43,383 bases of DNA from CBDUBH01 sp965365345. GTDB lineage: Bacteria; Bacteroidota; Ignavibacteria; Ignavibacteriales; SURF-24. The notes beneath the pieces were generated by a model that did not search any database, had not been told where the DNA came from, and worked only from the letters and a program-made list of their open reading frames with translations. The DNA is taken from positions 1-43,383 of the forward strand of contig CBDUBH010000020.1 in the NCBI GenBank assembly GCA_965365345.1, in the 5' to 3' direction. This document shows, in pieces, positions 1-10,103 of this stretch (positions are counted from its first letter, which is position 1; each line of letters starts with the position of its first letter). The position numbers were made by a program, and so were the translations under genes.

Positions 1-172
1 GTAAATTAAAAATTATGTCCTATCGAAACTCCGTATGCGAAATTTCCCAAGTATTTTTTGGGCAACCCGAAAATTTTATTTCATCCGAAGATTTTAATTC
101 ACGATCCAAATTTGTCCGTTCTCAATTAATTTTTATCTTTTTTTATTATGCACGAAAACGGAGAAACCGTAA

Positions 173-1813
173 ATGAAAAAGATAAAATTCATTTCAATTA
201 TCTTTCAAATAATTTTATTTGTTTTTTTGATTGATGCTAAAGCACAGAGCCACGAAAATTCAATTCCGCAAAAATCAAATTTCATTCAACTTAGCGGTGA
301 ATTGTTTAAAGCGGTGCAACTTTCCGGAATCTTCAAGGATTCAAAAACATTTGTTGATGCCGTTCCTAAAAAATCTCCTGAAGAAATTCTGCAAAAATAC
401 AATTCTCAAAAAGGAAATTCTGACTTTGATCTTAAAGAATTTGTACAATCAACTTTTGATCTGCCTAAAGAAATTTCCGAATCATCAGATATTCCCGAAA
501 GCAATTCGATGGATGAACATATTGAAAATCTTTGGGATATTTTAAAGCGAAATCCGGAATCGCAAAATCAAAATTCAACTTTACTTACTTTAGAAAATCC
601 GTATATCGTTCCCGGCGGAAGATTCCGCGAGATTTATTATTGGGATAGTTTTTTTACGATTTTGGGTTTACTCGCCGATAATAAAATTTCACAAGCTGAA
701 AATATGGTTCATAATTTTGCTTACCTGTTGCGGAATTACAAAATGATTCCCAACGGAAACAGAGTTTATTATTTAACACGCTCACAGCCGCCGTTTTTTT
801 CGCTTATGATCGATGCAATTTGCAGATACAAAAATGATTATTCGTGGGGAGTGCAATTTATTGATGAACTTGAAATTGAATATTCTTTTTGGATGGATGC
901 CCAAGATTCACTTTACGGAATAAATAATTCTATTAAAAGAGTAGTTTTACTGAATGATGGTTCAATTTTGAATCGCTATTTTGATAATGACACAATTCCG
1001 CGTGAAGAATCTTTTAAAGAAGATTTTAATCTTGCGCAGAAAATTGATAAAAACAAAAGAGCAAAATTTTACAGGGATTTAAGAGCTGCTGCGGAATCGG
1101 GATGGGATTTTTCGAGCCGTTGGTTTGCTGACGGAAAATCAATTTCAACAATTCAAACTACTGATATTATTCCGGTTGATCTGAATTGTCTTTTATATTT
1201 TTTGGAAATAACTCTTGCCAATTTTTATGAAATGCAAAACGAAATTTCAAAAAATGAATTTTATGAAAATCGTGCTTCCAAAAGAAAAGAAATTATAAAT
1301 AAAATTTTCTTTAACGAAGAAGAAAACTTTTATTTTGATTACAATTTTAAAAAGAAAGAGCACACGAAATCTTTAACGCTCTCGGCTTGTTTTCCGCTTT
1401 ATTTTGGAATTGCGCCTGAAAGTTTTGCGGAAAATGTAAAAGAAAAAATAGAAAAAGATTTTTTGATGCCTGGCGGAGTAATTACAACTTTAAATCAAAC
1501 AAAAGAACAGTGGGATGCGCCGAACGGCTGGGCACCTTTGCAATGGATCGCAATAAAAAGTTCAAAAGAATACGGATTTGATGACTTAGCAAACGAAATT
1601 AAAAAACGGTGGCTAAATTTAAATGAAAATGTATTTACACGAACAGGAAAAATGTTTGAAAAATATGATGTTGAAAATCTTGAACTTTTTGCCGGCGGCG
1701 GTGAGTACGATCTGCAAGATGGATTCGGCTGGACAAACGGAATTGCAGCCGCTTTATTAAGTAATTTCGAGGAAAAGTTATTAATAAAAGAAATTCCGGA
1801 AGAAAACAAATAG
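173..1813 (+). CDS. treA: Periplasmic trehalase (GH37)
   Basis: Hydrolyses alpha,alpha-trehalose to two glucose molecules. The protein is 546 aa, a normal GH37 length. Residues 1-24 form a signal peptide ending AKA, so it is probably periplasmic. Trehalase signature 1 is at 147-160 (PGGRFREIYYWDSF) and signature 2 at 446-455 (QWDAPNGWAP). The expected catalytic acid and base are visible as Asp312 in GWDFSSRWF and Glu496 in FEKYD, and the glycine-rich loop GGGEY...GFGWTNG follows. The ATG start is preceded by GGAGAAACCGTAA. The gene stands alone, with about 150 bp to the next gene. The family assignment is firm; the periplasmic location is inferred from the leader. Confidence 0.95.
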   Translation: MKKIKFISIIFQIILFVFLIDAKAQSHENSIPQKSNFIQLSGELFKAVQLSGIFKDSKTFVDAVPKKSPEEILQKYNSQKGNSDFDLKEFVQSTFDLPKEISESSDIPESNSMDEHIENLWDILKRNPESQNQNSTLLTLENPYIVPGGRFREIYYWDSFFTILGLLADNKISQAENMVHNFAYLLRNYKMIPNGNRVYYLTRSQPPFFSLMIDAICRYKNDYSWGVQFIDELEIEYSFWMDAQDSLYGINNSIKRVVLLNDGSILNRYFDNDTIPREESFKEDFNLAQKIDKNKRAKFYRDLRAAAESGWDFSSRWFADGKSISTIQTTDIIPVDLNCLLYFLEITLANFYEMQNEISKNEFYENRASKRKEIINKIFFNEEENFYFDYNFKKKEHTKSLTLSACFPLYFGIAPESFAENVKEKIEKDFLMPGGVITTLNQTKEQWDAPNGWAPLQWIAIKSSKEYGFDDLANEIKKRWLNLNENVFTRTGKMFEKYDVENLELFAGGGEYDLQDGFGWTNGIAAALLSNFEEKLLIKEIPEENK

Positions 1814-1962
1814 ATAATTTCCTTTGCAAAAACATTTATAAAATTTCTTTTAAAGAGAAAAAATTTTCCATAAAAAAATATTAGGCATTTTAAAATATTA
1901 TTTGTAATTTTATGAACCGGATTTAACCGGCTTTTTTTCAATTTTATTTTAAAGGTTTTTTT

Positions 1963-2214
1963 GTGAGTACTAAATTATTTGTAGGTTCTTTACCTTGGTC
2001 AGTTAATGACGCGCAATTAGAAGAAGCATTTCAAAAACACGGCACTGTAGTTTCAGCTAAAGTTATTATGGATAGAGCTACAGGCAGATCAAGAGGATTC
2101 GGCTTTGTCGAAATGTCAGAACCTGCTGAAGCGAAAAGTGCAATTACCGCACTTAACAATTCAGAATTAAAAGGAAGAAAAATTATTGTTAATGAAGCTA
2201 ACGCTCGTGACTAA
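1963..2214 (+). CDS. Single-RRM RNA-binding protein
   Basis: An 83-aa protein that is essentially one RNA recognition motif. RNP2 is LFVGSLPW near residues 5-12 and RNP1 is RGFGFVEM near 46-53. Small RRM proteins of this type in Bacteroidota and cyanobacteria bind single-stranded RNA and are often cold-induced; whether this one is cold-induced cannot be seen. The start is GTG with AAAGG seven bases upstream, and there is no in-frame ATG that would keep RNP2. The gene is monocistronic and followed directly by a strong terminator. Confidence 0.93.
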   Translation: MSTKLFVGSLPWSVNDAQLEEAFQKHGTVVSAKVIMDRATGRSRGFGFVEMSEPAEAKSAITALNNSELKGRKIIVNEANARD

Positions 2215-2234
2215 TAAAGTTTGACTTTAATTCT

Positions 2235-2263
2235 AAAAGCGTCTCACATAAGACGCTTTTTTT
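2235..2263. terminator. Bidirectional intrinsic terminator
   Basis: A perfect 10-bp stem (aaaagcgtct / agacgctttt) encloses the 6-base loop cacata and is followed by further T residues. It lies between the RRM gene and the convergent TonB-dependent receptor gene, so it probably ends transcription from both sides. Confidence 0.9.
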
Positions 2264-2339
2264 ATTTTAAATTCACTTATCTTTTTTTCGAATCCTGCCA
2301 CAATAATTTCATTTAAGTTTTACAGAATCAAATTTCGTT

Positions 2340-4490
2340 TCAAAATTCAAATCTTATTCCGCCGGAAATTGTTCTGCCGGCAGCAGGATAAAAATATTTT
2401 GTTCCGTTAAGTAAATATCCGGTTGAGTTATATTTTTTATCAAAAATGTTTTTAATGTCTGAATAAATATCAAACTTACCTGCTTTGTATCCTAATCTGA
2501 AATCTGTTACCGCACGATCATTTAACTTCTTATTATTTTCATCATCCAGAAAAGTACCTGAATACGAATTAAAAATTATTCCTGAATAAAATCCATAAAT
2601 ATTTGAAATATTAATTCCTGCCGAAAGAACATTTTCCGGAACGCCTTTAACAAAATTATTTTCGTAATTTCCCGAAAGGAATTTTACTTTGTTGATCGTG
2701 TAATTTACAAATGCCGCAACTTTGTTTTTATATCTCAAACTTACTCTGCTTTCAACTCCGTTGTGCCGTGTTTTTTCAATATTTTCATAACGGAAACTTG
2801 CAATATCAAAATCAATTTCATCAACAACTTTTGAACTGTAAAAAGCTAAAAATAATTCAGCAAAAAGCGAGCGCAAAATTTTCAAACTGTTATACGAACC
2901 GAATTCAATTGTGCTTGATTTTTGCGGCTTCAAATTTGAATTTGCAAATGGTTCTGCCTGAAAAGGCATGAACATAAATTCATTTTCGCTAACCGGAATG
3001 AAAATTCCGAAATCCAAACGATTTAAATTTATAAGCTGATCAACTGTCGGAGATTTAAATGCTCTGTTGAAATTTGTATAAATGCTGCCGCTGTAATTTT
3101 CGCTTTCTGTTAAAAGTAAATTCAATCCGATTTTCGGACTTAAAGCTGAATTTGAAATTTTGATTGATGAATCTGGAATACTGCTATTATAATTATCATT
3201 TATGTGATCAAATCTTAAGCCGAAATTCAATTTTAAATTTTTCAAAAGATTTATTTCACTGTTGGCAAAAATTGCGTAATCCTGTCTATTTCCTTTTGCT
3301 TCATTAATTTTTTCGTTATTTGCCAAAAATGAATTTTGATAATCTTCTTCAAAACCATTGAAAACATTGAAGTATTCGCTATTATAAAATCCGAAATTCG
3401 CATCAGAGCCAATAGTTATGCGGGTTTTAAGCATATTCAAATTTGAAAAATGGTTTGCGCTTAATTTCACTTCATTTACATTTAGTTTTCTTTTTTTTGT
3501 ATCGCCGAAAAGTGAAGTATCATAAACGCCAACCGGCTGAAAAGTTTCCGGATCCATAATTGGAATTTGATTTGTAAATGTGTTTACCGCATCAGAATTT
3601 TTATTTTTAATTCCGGCTTGTAATCTCAAATTCTGATTTTCTGAAAATTTTATCATGTATTCAGAAAATAAATTAAAACGGTTTTCCTTTACTTTATCTT
3701 CTCTGAAAATTGGAAATGAGCCGCTGCGGGAAGTTTCAGTAAAATTCCCGGGAACAGCTCCAGGCTTTTTCAAATCATTAATTTGATTGTTTGTACCGAA
3801 TTTCAAATATGAATTTGAATTGAGCTCAATAAAATAATTTCCGCCGAAACTAAGCAAAGTCTGTTCGCTGTTTTTTCTAAATCCATTTGATTTATCACCA
3901 AATAGATAAAAATTAAATAAATTGTTTTTTAAATTTCCCGCAAAATTAATTCCCGCACCGTATGAATTAAAACTTCCTGCTTTTGCAAATAGAGATCTGT
4001 TTTGCTTTTTTGAAGTTACATTTATTACTCCGCCGATTGCCGCATCTCCGTAAAGCGCTGAACTTCCTCCGCGAACAATTTCTACGCTTTCAATATTTTC
4101 AACATTCAAAAAATTCCAGTTAATCAATCCGGTTTCAAGATCATTAATTTGAATTCCATCGACAAAAACCGATGCGTATTCTGCTTCGCCGCCGCCGTAA
4201 AATCCGCGTAGACTTACAACCGGATCTAGTCCGTTTCCGCTTTTATCCGCAATTGCAACTCCGGGAATCAAACTGAATAATTCATAAAAATCCTTTACCG
4301 GGAAATTTTGAATTTCGTAAAGTGAAATTCTGCTTATTGAAGATGTTGAATTTAAAATTTTATTTGGAAATTTATCGGCAGTAACAACTACATCAGAAAT
4401 TGAGTGGGTTAAAATTGAATCGGGATTTCCGGTTTGTGCGTAAACAAAAATATTTATCAGAAATACTACAGCAACAATAAATTTAAACAT
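2340..4490 (-). CDS. TonB-dependent outer membrane receptor
   Basis: An outer membrane beta-barrel transporter for a siderophore, cobalamin-like or other scarce ligand; the ligand is not evident. After a signal peptide (about 19 residues, ending VYAQ) there is a TonB-box-like stretch SDVVVTADK, then a plug domain containing VSLRGF, VFVDGIQIND, VEIVRGGSSALYGDAAIGGVINV. The rest is barrel and the protein ends in Phe, as usual for outer membrane barrels. It lacks the N-terminal carboxypeptidase-regulatory-like domain of SusC proteins and has no SusD partner, so it is closer to the BtuB/FepA class. A GTG codon lies just upstream, but the ATG at 4488-4490 is better spaced from GAGGG. I see no cobalamin-riboswitch elements in the 230 bp upstream. 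Confidence 0.92.
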   Translation of the reverse strand: MFKFIVAVVFLINIFVYAQTGNPDSILTHSISDVVVTADKFPNKILNSTSSISRISLYEIQNFPVKDFYELFSLIPGVAIADKSGNGLDPVVSLRGFYGGGEAEYASVFVDGIQINDLETGLINWNFLNVENIESVEIVRGGSSALYGDAAIGGVINVTSKKQNRSLFAKAGSFNSYGAGINFAGNLKNNLFNFYLFGDKSNGFRKNSEQTLLSFGGNYFIELNSNSYLKFGTNNQINDLKKPGAVPGNFTETSRSGSFPIFREDKVKENRFNLFSEYMIKFSENQNLRLQAGIKNKNSDAVNTFTNQIPIMDPETFQPVGVYDTSLFGDTKKRKLNVNEVKLSANHFSNLNMLKTRITIGSDANFGFYNSEYFNVFNGFEEDYQNSFLANNEKINEAKGNRQDYAIFANSEINLLKNLKLNFGLRFDHINDNYNSSIPDSSIKISNSALSPKIGLNLLLTESENYSGSIYTNFNRAFKSPTVDQLINLNRLDFGIFIPVSENEFMFMPFQAEPFANSNLKPQKSSTIEFGSYNSLKILRSLFAELFLAFYSSKVVDEIDFDIASFRYENIEKTRHNGVESRVSLRYKNKVAAFVNYTINKVKFLSGNYENNFVKGVPENVLSAGINISNIYGFYSGIIFNSYSGTFLDDENNKKLNDRAVTDFRLGYKAGKFDIYSDIKNIFDKKYNSTGYLLNGTKYFYPAAGRTISGGIRFEF

Positions 4491-4720
4491 CACGCCCTCA
4501 ATAATTTCAGTTTGCTATTTTAATCAAAATAAAAAAACTGATTTTATTAACAAGAACGATTTATTTTAATTCGCATTAATTTCGATCAAAATAATTTCAT
4601 TAAAACTCACCGGACATTTTAATGATCTATATTATTACAAGTATTGATTTGAGGGAATGTTATTAATTGAAATAAATTTTGAAATGTAAAAATCAGGAAA
4701 GAAATTATTACAATAATTTT

Positions 4721-5149
4721 TCAAATGAAATGAAATTCATTTTTATCTGCTTGAATAAATTTACAAATAAAACTTACCAGCTTATCATAATCTTCAAAAT
4801 TCATCGGCTTGTTGAAATATTTTACTGCACCTAATTCAAGGCAGCCATTAATTTCTTTTTGATAAGTTGAAGTGGTAAAAAGTACAACCGGAATGTTTTT
4901 CAATTCTTTTATTCCGCTTTTTATTTTTAGAAATTCGATCCCGCTTATTTTCGGAATATTCAGATCCAAAATTATTACATTCGGCAAACGGTTTTCAGCA
5001 TAAAGCTTTGATAAAATTTTAAGCGCAATTTCTCCATCTTTTGCAATTTCAAAATTAAAATTTCCGCATTTAAAATTGAATGATTCTTCAAGAAGAAAAA
5101 TATCTCCCGGATTATCTTCAACAAGCATTATTAAATTATTTTTTTTCAT
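4721..5149 (-). CDS. Stand-alone receiver-domain response regulator (Rcp1-like)
   Basis: A single receiver domain with no output domain. It begins NLIMLVEDNPGDIFLLEES, the VEDNPGD form typical of Rcp1-type regulators that pair with phytochrome-like or hybrid kinases. The phospho-acceptor Asp lies in VIILDLNIPK (residue 62 from this start). The switch Thr is in LFTTS and the conserved Lys in YFNKP. An in-frame ATG five codons upstream (5164) is possible; I chose the inner ATG because the homologous fold begins there. It is the last gene of the chemosensory cluster, 185 bp after the receiver-kinase hybrid, and a plausible acceptor of phosphate from that kinase or from CheA. Confidence 0.88.
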   Translation of the reverse strand: MKKNNLIMLVEDNPGDIFLLEESFNFKCGNFNFEIAKDGEIALKILSKLYAENRLPNVIILDLNIPKISGIEFLKIKSGIKELKNIPVVLFTTSTYQKEINGCLELGAVKYFNKPMNFEDYDKLVSFICKFIQADKNEFHFI

Positions 5150-5349
5150 CTTAAATTGAACCATAAATGTTGTTTCATAATATCAAATTAAAAGCTAACA
5201 ATCAACTAATTTCGGATACGTGCTTTTTCAAAAATTCAATTAATAATTTTCAAAATGATTTTTTATTTGATAAATAATCAAAAGCATTGAAAATAAAGGC
5301 AAAAGTAAAATTTTAAATTTATTTTTTTTAATCAATCAATAATTTTTGA

Positions 5350-6606
5350 TCAATTTGCCGGCAAAGTGAAATAGAACGTTGATCCTTTTCCGGGTTCTGA
5401 ATCGAGCCAAATATTTCCGCCGTGGTTATCAACAATTTTTTTGCAGATCGAAAGTCCGATTCCCGTTCCCGGATATTCTTCGTTGGAATGCAATCTTTGA
5501 AAGATCACGAAAATCTTTTCGAAATAATTTCTTTCGATCCCAATTCCATTATCTTTTATTGAAACGCGGGTCATATTTCCTGAATTTGCAAAATCAATTT
5601 CGATCTCGGGTTTTTCATTTCTTACATATTTCAAAGCGTTTGAAATCAAATTTTGAAACAGCTGATTTATTTGAACCGGATCGCCTTTTATACAAGGCAT
5701 TTCAGGATATTTAATATTAGCTTTTGTTTCATTTATCTGAACTGATAAGTCTTCCAAAACCTGACTTATTATATTGTTCAAATCAACCAGAGTGAAATTT
5801 TCAATTGTTCTCGTTGTTCTTGAAAATATCAGCAGATCGTTTATCAATTTGTGAATTCTGCCCGAAGCGTTCAAAAGTTGATCAAGAAATAATTGCGATT
5901 TTTCATCAAGATCTTTTTGAGTTCTTTTTTTAAGCAGTTCGGCAAAATTGCTTATCATTCTCACCGGTTCCTGCAAATCGTGCGATGCAACATAAGCAAA
6001 TTGTTCAAGTTCTTTATTTGATCTTTCCAGCTCAGAAATATTTTTTTTAAGTTCCTGCTGGGTTTTTAAAAGCCGGCGGTTTGCATGTAAAAGTTCATCA
6101 TTTTTTTGAATTGTATTTTCGTAAGATGAAAGAAGCAGATCAACAATTTGCCGGCTATCAGCATTAATTTCATATTGTTCACCGCGGAAAATTATTTTTA
6201 CCGATTCAGAATTTCCATTTGATAATTTTCTTAACTCCCTATTTTTCAGGATATTTTTTATCCGTTCAATTAAAAAATCTTCATTGTAAGGTTTGGTTAA
6301 AAAATTATCTGCGCCTGCTTGAATTCCGTTTATTACTTCATGCGGATCAGTAAGACTTGTTAAAAGAATAAAAGGAATTTCTTTTGTTGCCGGATTTGTT
6401 TTTACCGCTTTACAAAATTGATAACCGTTAATTTGCGGCATCATAACATCGGAAATTATAAGATCGGGCGTTATGTTTGTTAATTGATCTAACGCGATTT
6501 TTCCGTTTGAAGCAGTGTAAACTTTATACGAATTCCTTTCAAGAATATATTTTAATCTTTCGAGTTGTGTTGAACTATCTTCCGCAATTAAAATCATTTT
6601 TTTCAT
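5350..6606 (-). CDS. Hybrid receiver-histidine kinase
   Basis: 418 aa, with a receiver domain at residues 1-125 (acidic pair Glu9-Asp10, acceptor Asp53 in LIISDVMMPQ, Lys105). A coiled linker spans about 160-200. A HisKA domain carries His209 in ASHDLQEPVR, the form seen in phytochrome-type kinases. A HATPase domain follows with N box NLISNALKYV, G1 DNGIGI and G2 GTGIGLSI. There is no transmembrane segment, so it is cytosolic. A receiver before a kinase means its activity is probably set by an upstream phosphodonor, here most simply the CheA of the same cluster. It sits 65 bp after cheB, where Wsp-type systems carry their GGDEF output gene. Confidence 0.93.
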   Translation of the reverse strand: MKKMILIAEDSSTQLERLKYILERNSYKVYTASNGKIALDQLTNITPDLIISDVMMPQINGYQFCKAVKTNPATKEIPFILLTSLTDPHEVINGIQAGADNFLTKPYNEDFLIERIKNILKNRELRKLSNGNSESVKIIFRGEQYEINADSRQIVDLLLSSYENTIQKNDELLHANRRLLKTQQELKKNISELERSNKELEQFAYVASHDLQEPVRMISNFAELLKKRTQKDLDEKSQLFLDQLLNASGRIHKLINDLLIFSRTTRTIENFTLVDLNNIISQVLEDLSVQINETKANIKYPEMPCIKGDPVQINQLFQNLISNALKYVRNEKPEIEIDFANSGNMTRVSIKDNGIGIERNYFEKIFVIFQRLHSNEEYPGTGIGLSICKKIVDNHGGNIWLDSEPGKGSTFYFTLPAN

Positions 6607-6671
6607 AATCTAAAGAATTTTTTTACTGAACATTAAAACTAATTTCCGTGATCAAAATTAAACTAAATGTT

Positions 6672-7721
6672 TCAATTAAAATATTTCAGCACTTCGGAAA
6701 TTTGTTCCGGATTCATAACATAATTTGCAGCATTAAGTTTTAATGCTTCGCCGGGCATTCCGTAAACAACAGAAGTTTCTTTATCTTGAACAATTGTAAG
6801 CGCGCCAGAATCTTTCATTTCTTTTAATTCTTTTGCGCCATCTTTTCCCATTCCCGTTAGCAAAATTCCTATTGCCCTGCTTCCGTATTCTTTTACAACA
6901 GATGAAAAAAGCACTGAAACAGAAGGAGAGTTTTTACTTTCATTATCTGAAAGCAAAAGAAATTTTCCATTTTTTACGGCAAGATTAAATCCCTGCCGTG
7001 CAATGTAGCATTTTCCTTTTTCAATTTTATCACCATTCATAGGAATTTCAACAGGAATGCTTGAATTTTCATTAAGCCATTTTGCAAAATCAGTTGTAAA
7101 ATCCGGTACAATATGCTGAATAATAATTATAGGAATATTAAAACTTTTAGGCAAACTTTTTAGCAGATTATTGATAATTACCGGTCCGCCGGTTGAGGTT
7201 CCGATTGCAATAATTTCAATTTTTCTGTTTTTAATTTCCTTTTCTATTCCGGTGATTCGTTTTATTCCGTTATTATTCTGGATTTCCGCTGCTGGTTTAT
7301 TTTTGCGTGTCCGCTTAAAAACTTTAATTTTGGAAAGAACTTTTACTTTTTCAATCAGATCTTTAGAATACCTTTGAAATTCGGGGGAGCCAACAGCTCT
7401 CGGTTTTTCGATCATTACAACAGCGCCTGATTCAAGCGCTTTAAAATTATCAGCAGGATCTTTTGAATCTAAAAATCCGCTTATTATAATTATTGGAACG
7501 GGATTTGTCTGCATTATTTCGCTGATAGCTTCCAAGCCATCCATGACCGGCATGTTGATATCCATTGTAATTACATCGGGTTTGAACTGATTCACAAATT
7601 CAACGGCTTGTTTTCCGTTGTTTGCAATTCCCGCTATTTGAATATGCGGATCAGTAGAAAATACTTGCTTTAAAGTTTCAATTACAACCTGGGAATCATC
7701 AACTATCAAAATATTTATCAT
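6672..7721 (-). CDS. cheB: Chemoreceptor methylesterase/deamidase CheB
   Basis: Removes methyl groups from receptor glutamates when phosphorylated, giving adaptation. 349 aa, normal length. The receiver domain occupies residues 1-125 with acidic pair Asp8-Asp9 and acceptor Asp54 (VITMDINMPVMDG). The methylesterase domain has the catalytic triad Ser176 (IGTSTGGP), His203 (IIQHIVP) and Asp294 (LTGMGKDGA). The linker at about 130-165 is Lys- and Asn-rich. It lies 59 bp downstream of cheA in the same direction, as expected for an operon. Confidence 0.96.
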   Translation of the reverse strand: MINILIVDDSQVVIETLKQVFSTDPHIQIAGIANNGKQAVEFVNQFKPDVITMDINMPVMDGLEAISEIMQTNPVPIIIISGFLDSKDPADNFKALESGAVVMIEKPRAVGSPEFQRYSKDLIEKVKVLSKIKVFKRTRKNKPAAEIQNNNGIKRITGIEKEIKNRKIEIIAIGTSTGGPVIINNLLKSLPKSFNIPIIIIQHIVPDFTTDFAKWLNENSSIPVEIPMNGDKIEKGKCYIARQGFNLAVKNGKFLLLSDNESKNSPSVSVLFSSVVKEYGSRAIGILLTGMGKDGAKELKEMKDSGALTIVQDKETSVVYGMPGEALKLNAANYVMNPEQISEVLKYFN

Positions 7722-7780
7722 TACGCTCTAAAATTTTCTTCCTGATTTTTGAAAAGTAAAAAATGATTTTCTTAACTATG

Positions 7781-10075
7781 TTAAATCAATCGTTTTACAA
7801 TTTCAAGCAAATTACTTTGTTCAAAACTGCTTTTAACAATGTAAGCATCGGCGCCGGCGTCAATTCCTTTTGCTTTATCTTCCAAACTTGCAAGCGCAGT
7901 TACAAGCACTACCGGAATTTCTTGAAATCTTTCATCATCTTTTATCGCTTTCGTCAATTCAAATCCATCCATTTTCGGCATTTCAATATCGCTTACAACA
8001 AGATCAAAATTTCCGGTTTTTATTTTATTAAAAGCATCATTGCCATCAACCGCAAGGGAAATTTTATATCCGCGTGATTCCAAAATATCTTTAAGTAAAA
8101 TCCGCGATGTTATTGAATCATCTACCACTAAAATATTTTTAGATATTTCTTCATCTTCTGCAATTTCACTTACTGCGCTTCTTACACCTTTTTTTACCGA
8201 TTCCAAAATATCTTTTACATTCAAAACCGGAATAACTTTTCCATCTGCTGAGATTGTTGCGCCGCTGAAATTTTTTACGCGCTTTAACTGTTTGTTAAAA
8301 GGTTTTTGCAGAATTTCCTTTTCATCTAAAACTTTATCAACAATTAGAGCAATTTTATTTTCTTCATCGCGCAAAATAATTGCAGAATAAGAATGAGATT
8401 TATTTTTTCCATTTTTTCTGGATAAACCTAAAACATCGCTTAGAAAAACTGCGGAAACAGGAGTGTTTTCGTAAATAATTGTTTCTTTGTTTTCAACAGT
8501 TTTAATTGTGGCTGAATCAATTCTAAGAACCTGGTTTATTTTGTTAGAAGGAATTACAAAATTTCTTTCTGAAGTTTTTATAAAAATTCCGCGCAATGTA
8601 GTAAAAGCGGAAGGCAAAATTATTTTAATTGTTGTACCTTTATCTTTTTGAGAATTTACTGAAACAGTTCCGCCGATTTTTTCAATTTTATTTTTTACGA
8701 TTGCCATTCCCAAACCGCGTCCGGAAATATCAGTAATAACTTTGCTTGTTGAAAGATCAGATAAATAAATAAGTTTAATTGCTTCTTCATCACTTAAACT
8801 TTCAGCCTTTGATTGCTCTAAAACCCCTGATTTTATTGCTGCTGCTTTGACTTTATCAATATTAATGCCTTGTCCGTCATCCTGCAGAATTATTTCAATA
8901 TTAGATGAGCCGGGATTTGTAACATTTAAATTTATTTTTCCTTTAAGATCTTTTCCTTTACCAAATCTTACATCAGCACTTTCGATACCGTGATCAATCG
9001 CATTCCGCAAAAGATGAAGAAGAGGCTCTTTCATTTCATCCAAAATTCTTCTGTCTGCGGTAACTTCACCTCCGCTTGTTTCAAAATGAATTTCTTTTCC
9101 GAGTTCATTTGAAAGATCACGTACGAACTTTGGAAAAATATCAAGCAGATAAGATGATTTAAAAATGAAAGTTTCTTTTATATCATCATAAATATTTCTG
9201 AATCTTGAATTTATTTCATTACGGTTTTGCAAAGCAAGTTTTAAGATTAATGAAACCTTTTCTTGAAGCGCGGGAATATTTTCATAAGTTTTATTCATCG
9301 CCTCTTTAATTTCATTCAGCTCAAAAGAATTTTCATTATGTTGATTTTTTGATTTTAAAATTGTTCTACTTTTTATTTTTTCAAAATCCTTTCTAAAAGT
9401 TTGAAGTTGATTTTGAAATTCGCCAATATTTTTCACAATATTTTCAGCGGAAGTACGGGCAGTAATCAATTCTTCAATTTGAAGAAGAAGCGAATCCATT
9501 TTTGCTACCGGAATTTTTACGGTTGCATCAATCGTGTTTTTAGCCTTATTTAACGGGCTTATTGCAAAATCCGGCGCCGGTAAAGATTCAAAAATATTCT
9601 CTTTTTTGATTAATTTATTTTCAAATTCGATATTAAAATTTTGATTTTTATCCGGCACAAAATTATTTTCTATCCTTTCGGAAATTTCATATAAATTATT
9701 TATAGCATAATCAATTTGCGAACTTATTCTTTGTTTTTCATTTTCGTTTTCCGAATCCAAATAATTTTTGATCAGATTGATTGATTGATGAAAATTATTA
9801 AGCAGTTCGTTTGAAATTTTAATTTCATTTTTTTTGAGTCGCGCAAAAACTGATTCAATATTTCCGCAAAGAGTTTCGATCTCCGGAATTCCAATTGCAC
9901 GCGCTGCACCTTTTAGACTGTGGAATTCCCTGTACAGTTCTTCAATCAAAAAGAAATGATCATCATTATTTTTATTTGATTCAAGTTTCAAAAGTCCGGC
10001 GGAAATTTTTTCAATGTGTTCTTCCGCTTCCGCTTTGAATGTTTTGAATAATCTATTTAAAAAGTTTTCTTCCAT
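7781..10075 (-). CDS. cheA: Chemosensory histidine kinase CheA with C-terminal receiver
   Basis: 764 aa, a CheA-CheY fusion like WspE or FrzE. Domains in order: Hpt with His52 in REFHSLKGAAR; a divergent, Asn/Glu-rich linker (about 105-190) with no recognisable P2 CheY-docking domain; dimerisation helices; HATPase with N box HLLRNAIDHG, G1 DDGQGI and G2 GRGLGMAIV; a CheW-like regulatory domain (about 490-630); and a receiver with acidic pair in LVVDDS and acceptor about Asp696 (LVVSDIEMPKMDG). Loss of P2 together with a fused receiver suggests phosphate goes to its own receiver and to separate receivers encoded downstream. The gene lies 28 bp after the chemoreceptor gene. Confidence 0.95.
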   Translation of the reverse strand: MEENFLNRLFKTFKAEAEEHIEKISAGLLKLESNKNNDDHFFLIEELYREFHSLKGAARAIGIPEIETLCGNIESVFARLKKNEIKISNELLNNFHQSINLIKNYLDSENENEKQRISSQIDYAINNLYEISERIENNFVPDKNQNFNIEFENKLIKKENIFESLPAPDFAISPLNKAKNTIDATVKIPVAKMDSLLLQIEELITARTSAENIVKNIGEFQNQLQTFRKDFEKIKSRTILKSKNQHNENSFELNEIKEAMNKTYENIPALQEKVSLILKLALQNRNEINSRFRNIYDDIKETFIFKSSYLLDIFPKFVRDLSNELGKEIHFETSGGEVTADRRILDEMKEPLLHLLRNAIDHGIESADVRFGKGKDLKGKINLNVTNPGSSNIEIILQDDGQGINIDKVKAAAIKSGVLEQSKAESLSDEEAIKLIYLSDLSTSKVITDISGRGLGMAIVKNKIEKIGGTVSVNSQKDKGTTIKIILPSAFTTLRGIFIKTSERNFVIPSNKINQVLRIDSATIKTVENKETIIYENTPVSAVFLSDVLGLSRKNGKNKSHSYSAIILRDEENKIALIVDKVLDEKEILQKPFNKQLKRVKNFSGATISADGKVIPVLNVKDILESVKKGVRSAVSEIAEDEEISKNILVVDDSITSRILLKDILESRGYKISLAVDGNDAFNKIKTGNFDLVVSDIEMPKMDGFELTKAIKDDERFQEIPVVLVTALASLEDKAKGIDAGADAYIVKSSFEQSNLLEIVKRLI

Positions 10076-10103
10076 TTAATTTCTTTTCGTTAAAGAATTT
10101 TTG

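Noticed and set aside
1..176. Open frame of about 53 codons on the + strand overlapping the trehalase start, and on the minus strand a short stretch reading LGNFAYGVSIGHNF like the end of an outer membrane barrel
   Set aside because: The + strand product is low-complexity and rich in Phe/Lys with no ribosome site; the minus stretch meets a stop after about 19 codons. Neither can be supported as a gene, though the minus stretch could be a remnant.
1916..1938. Possible terminator of the trehalase gene (ccggatttaaccgg followed by T-run)
   Set aside because: The stem is only four base pairs; too weak to call.
4494..4720. Possible cobalamin riboswitch before the TonB-dependent receptor gene
   Set aside because: I looked for the B12-box type elements and conserved helices and found none in the 230 bp upstream.
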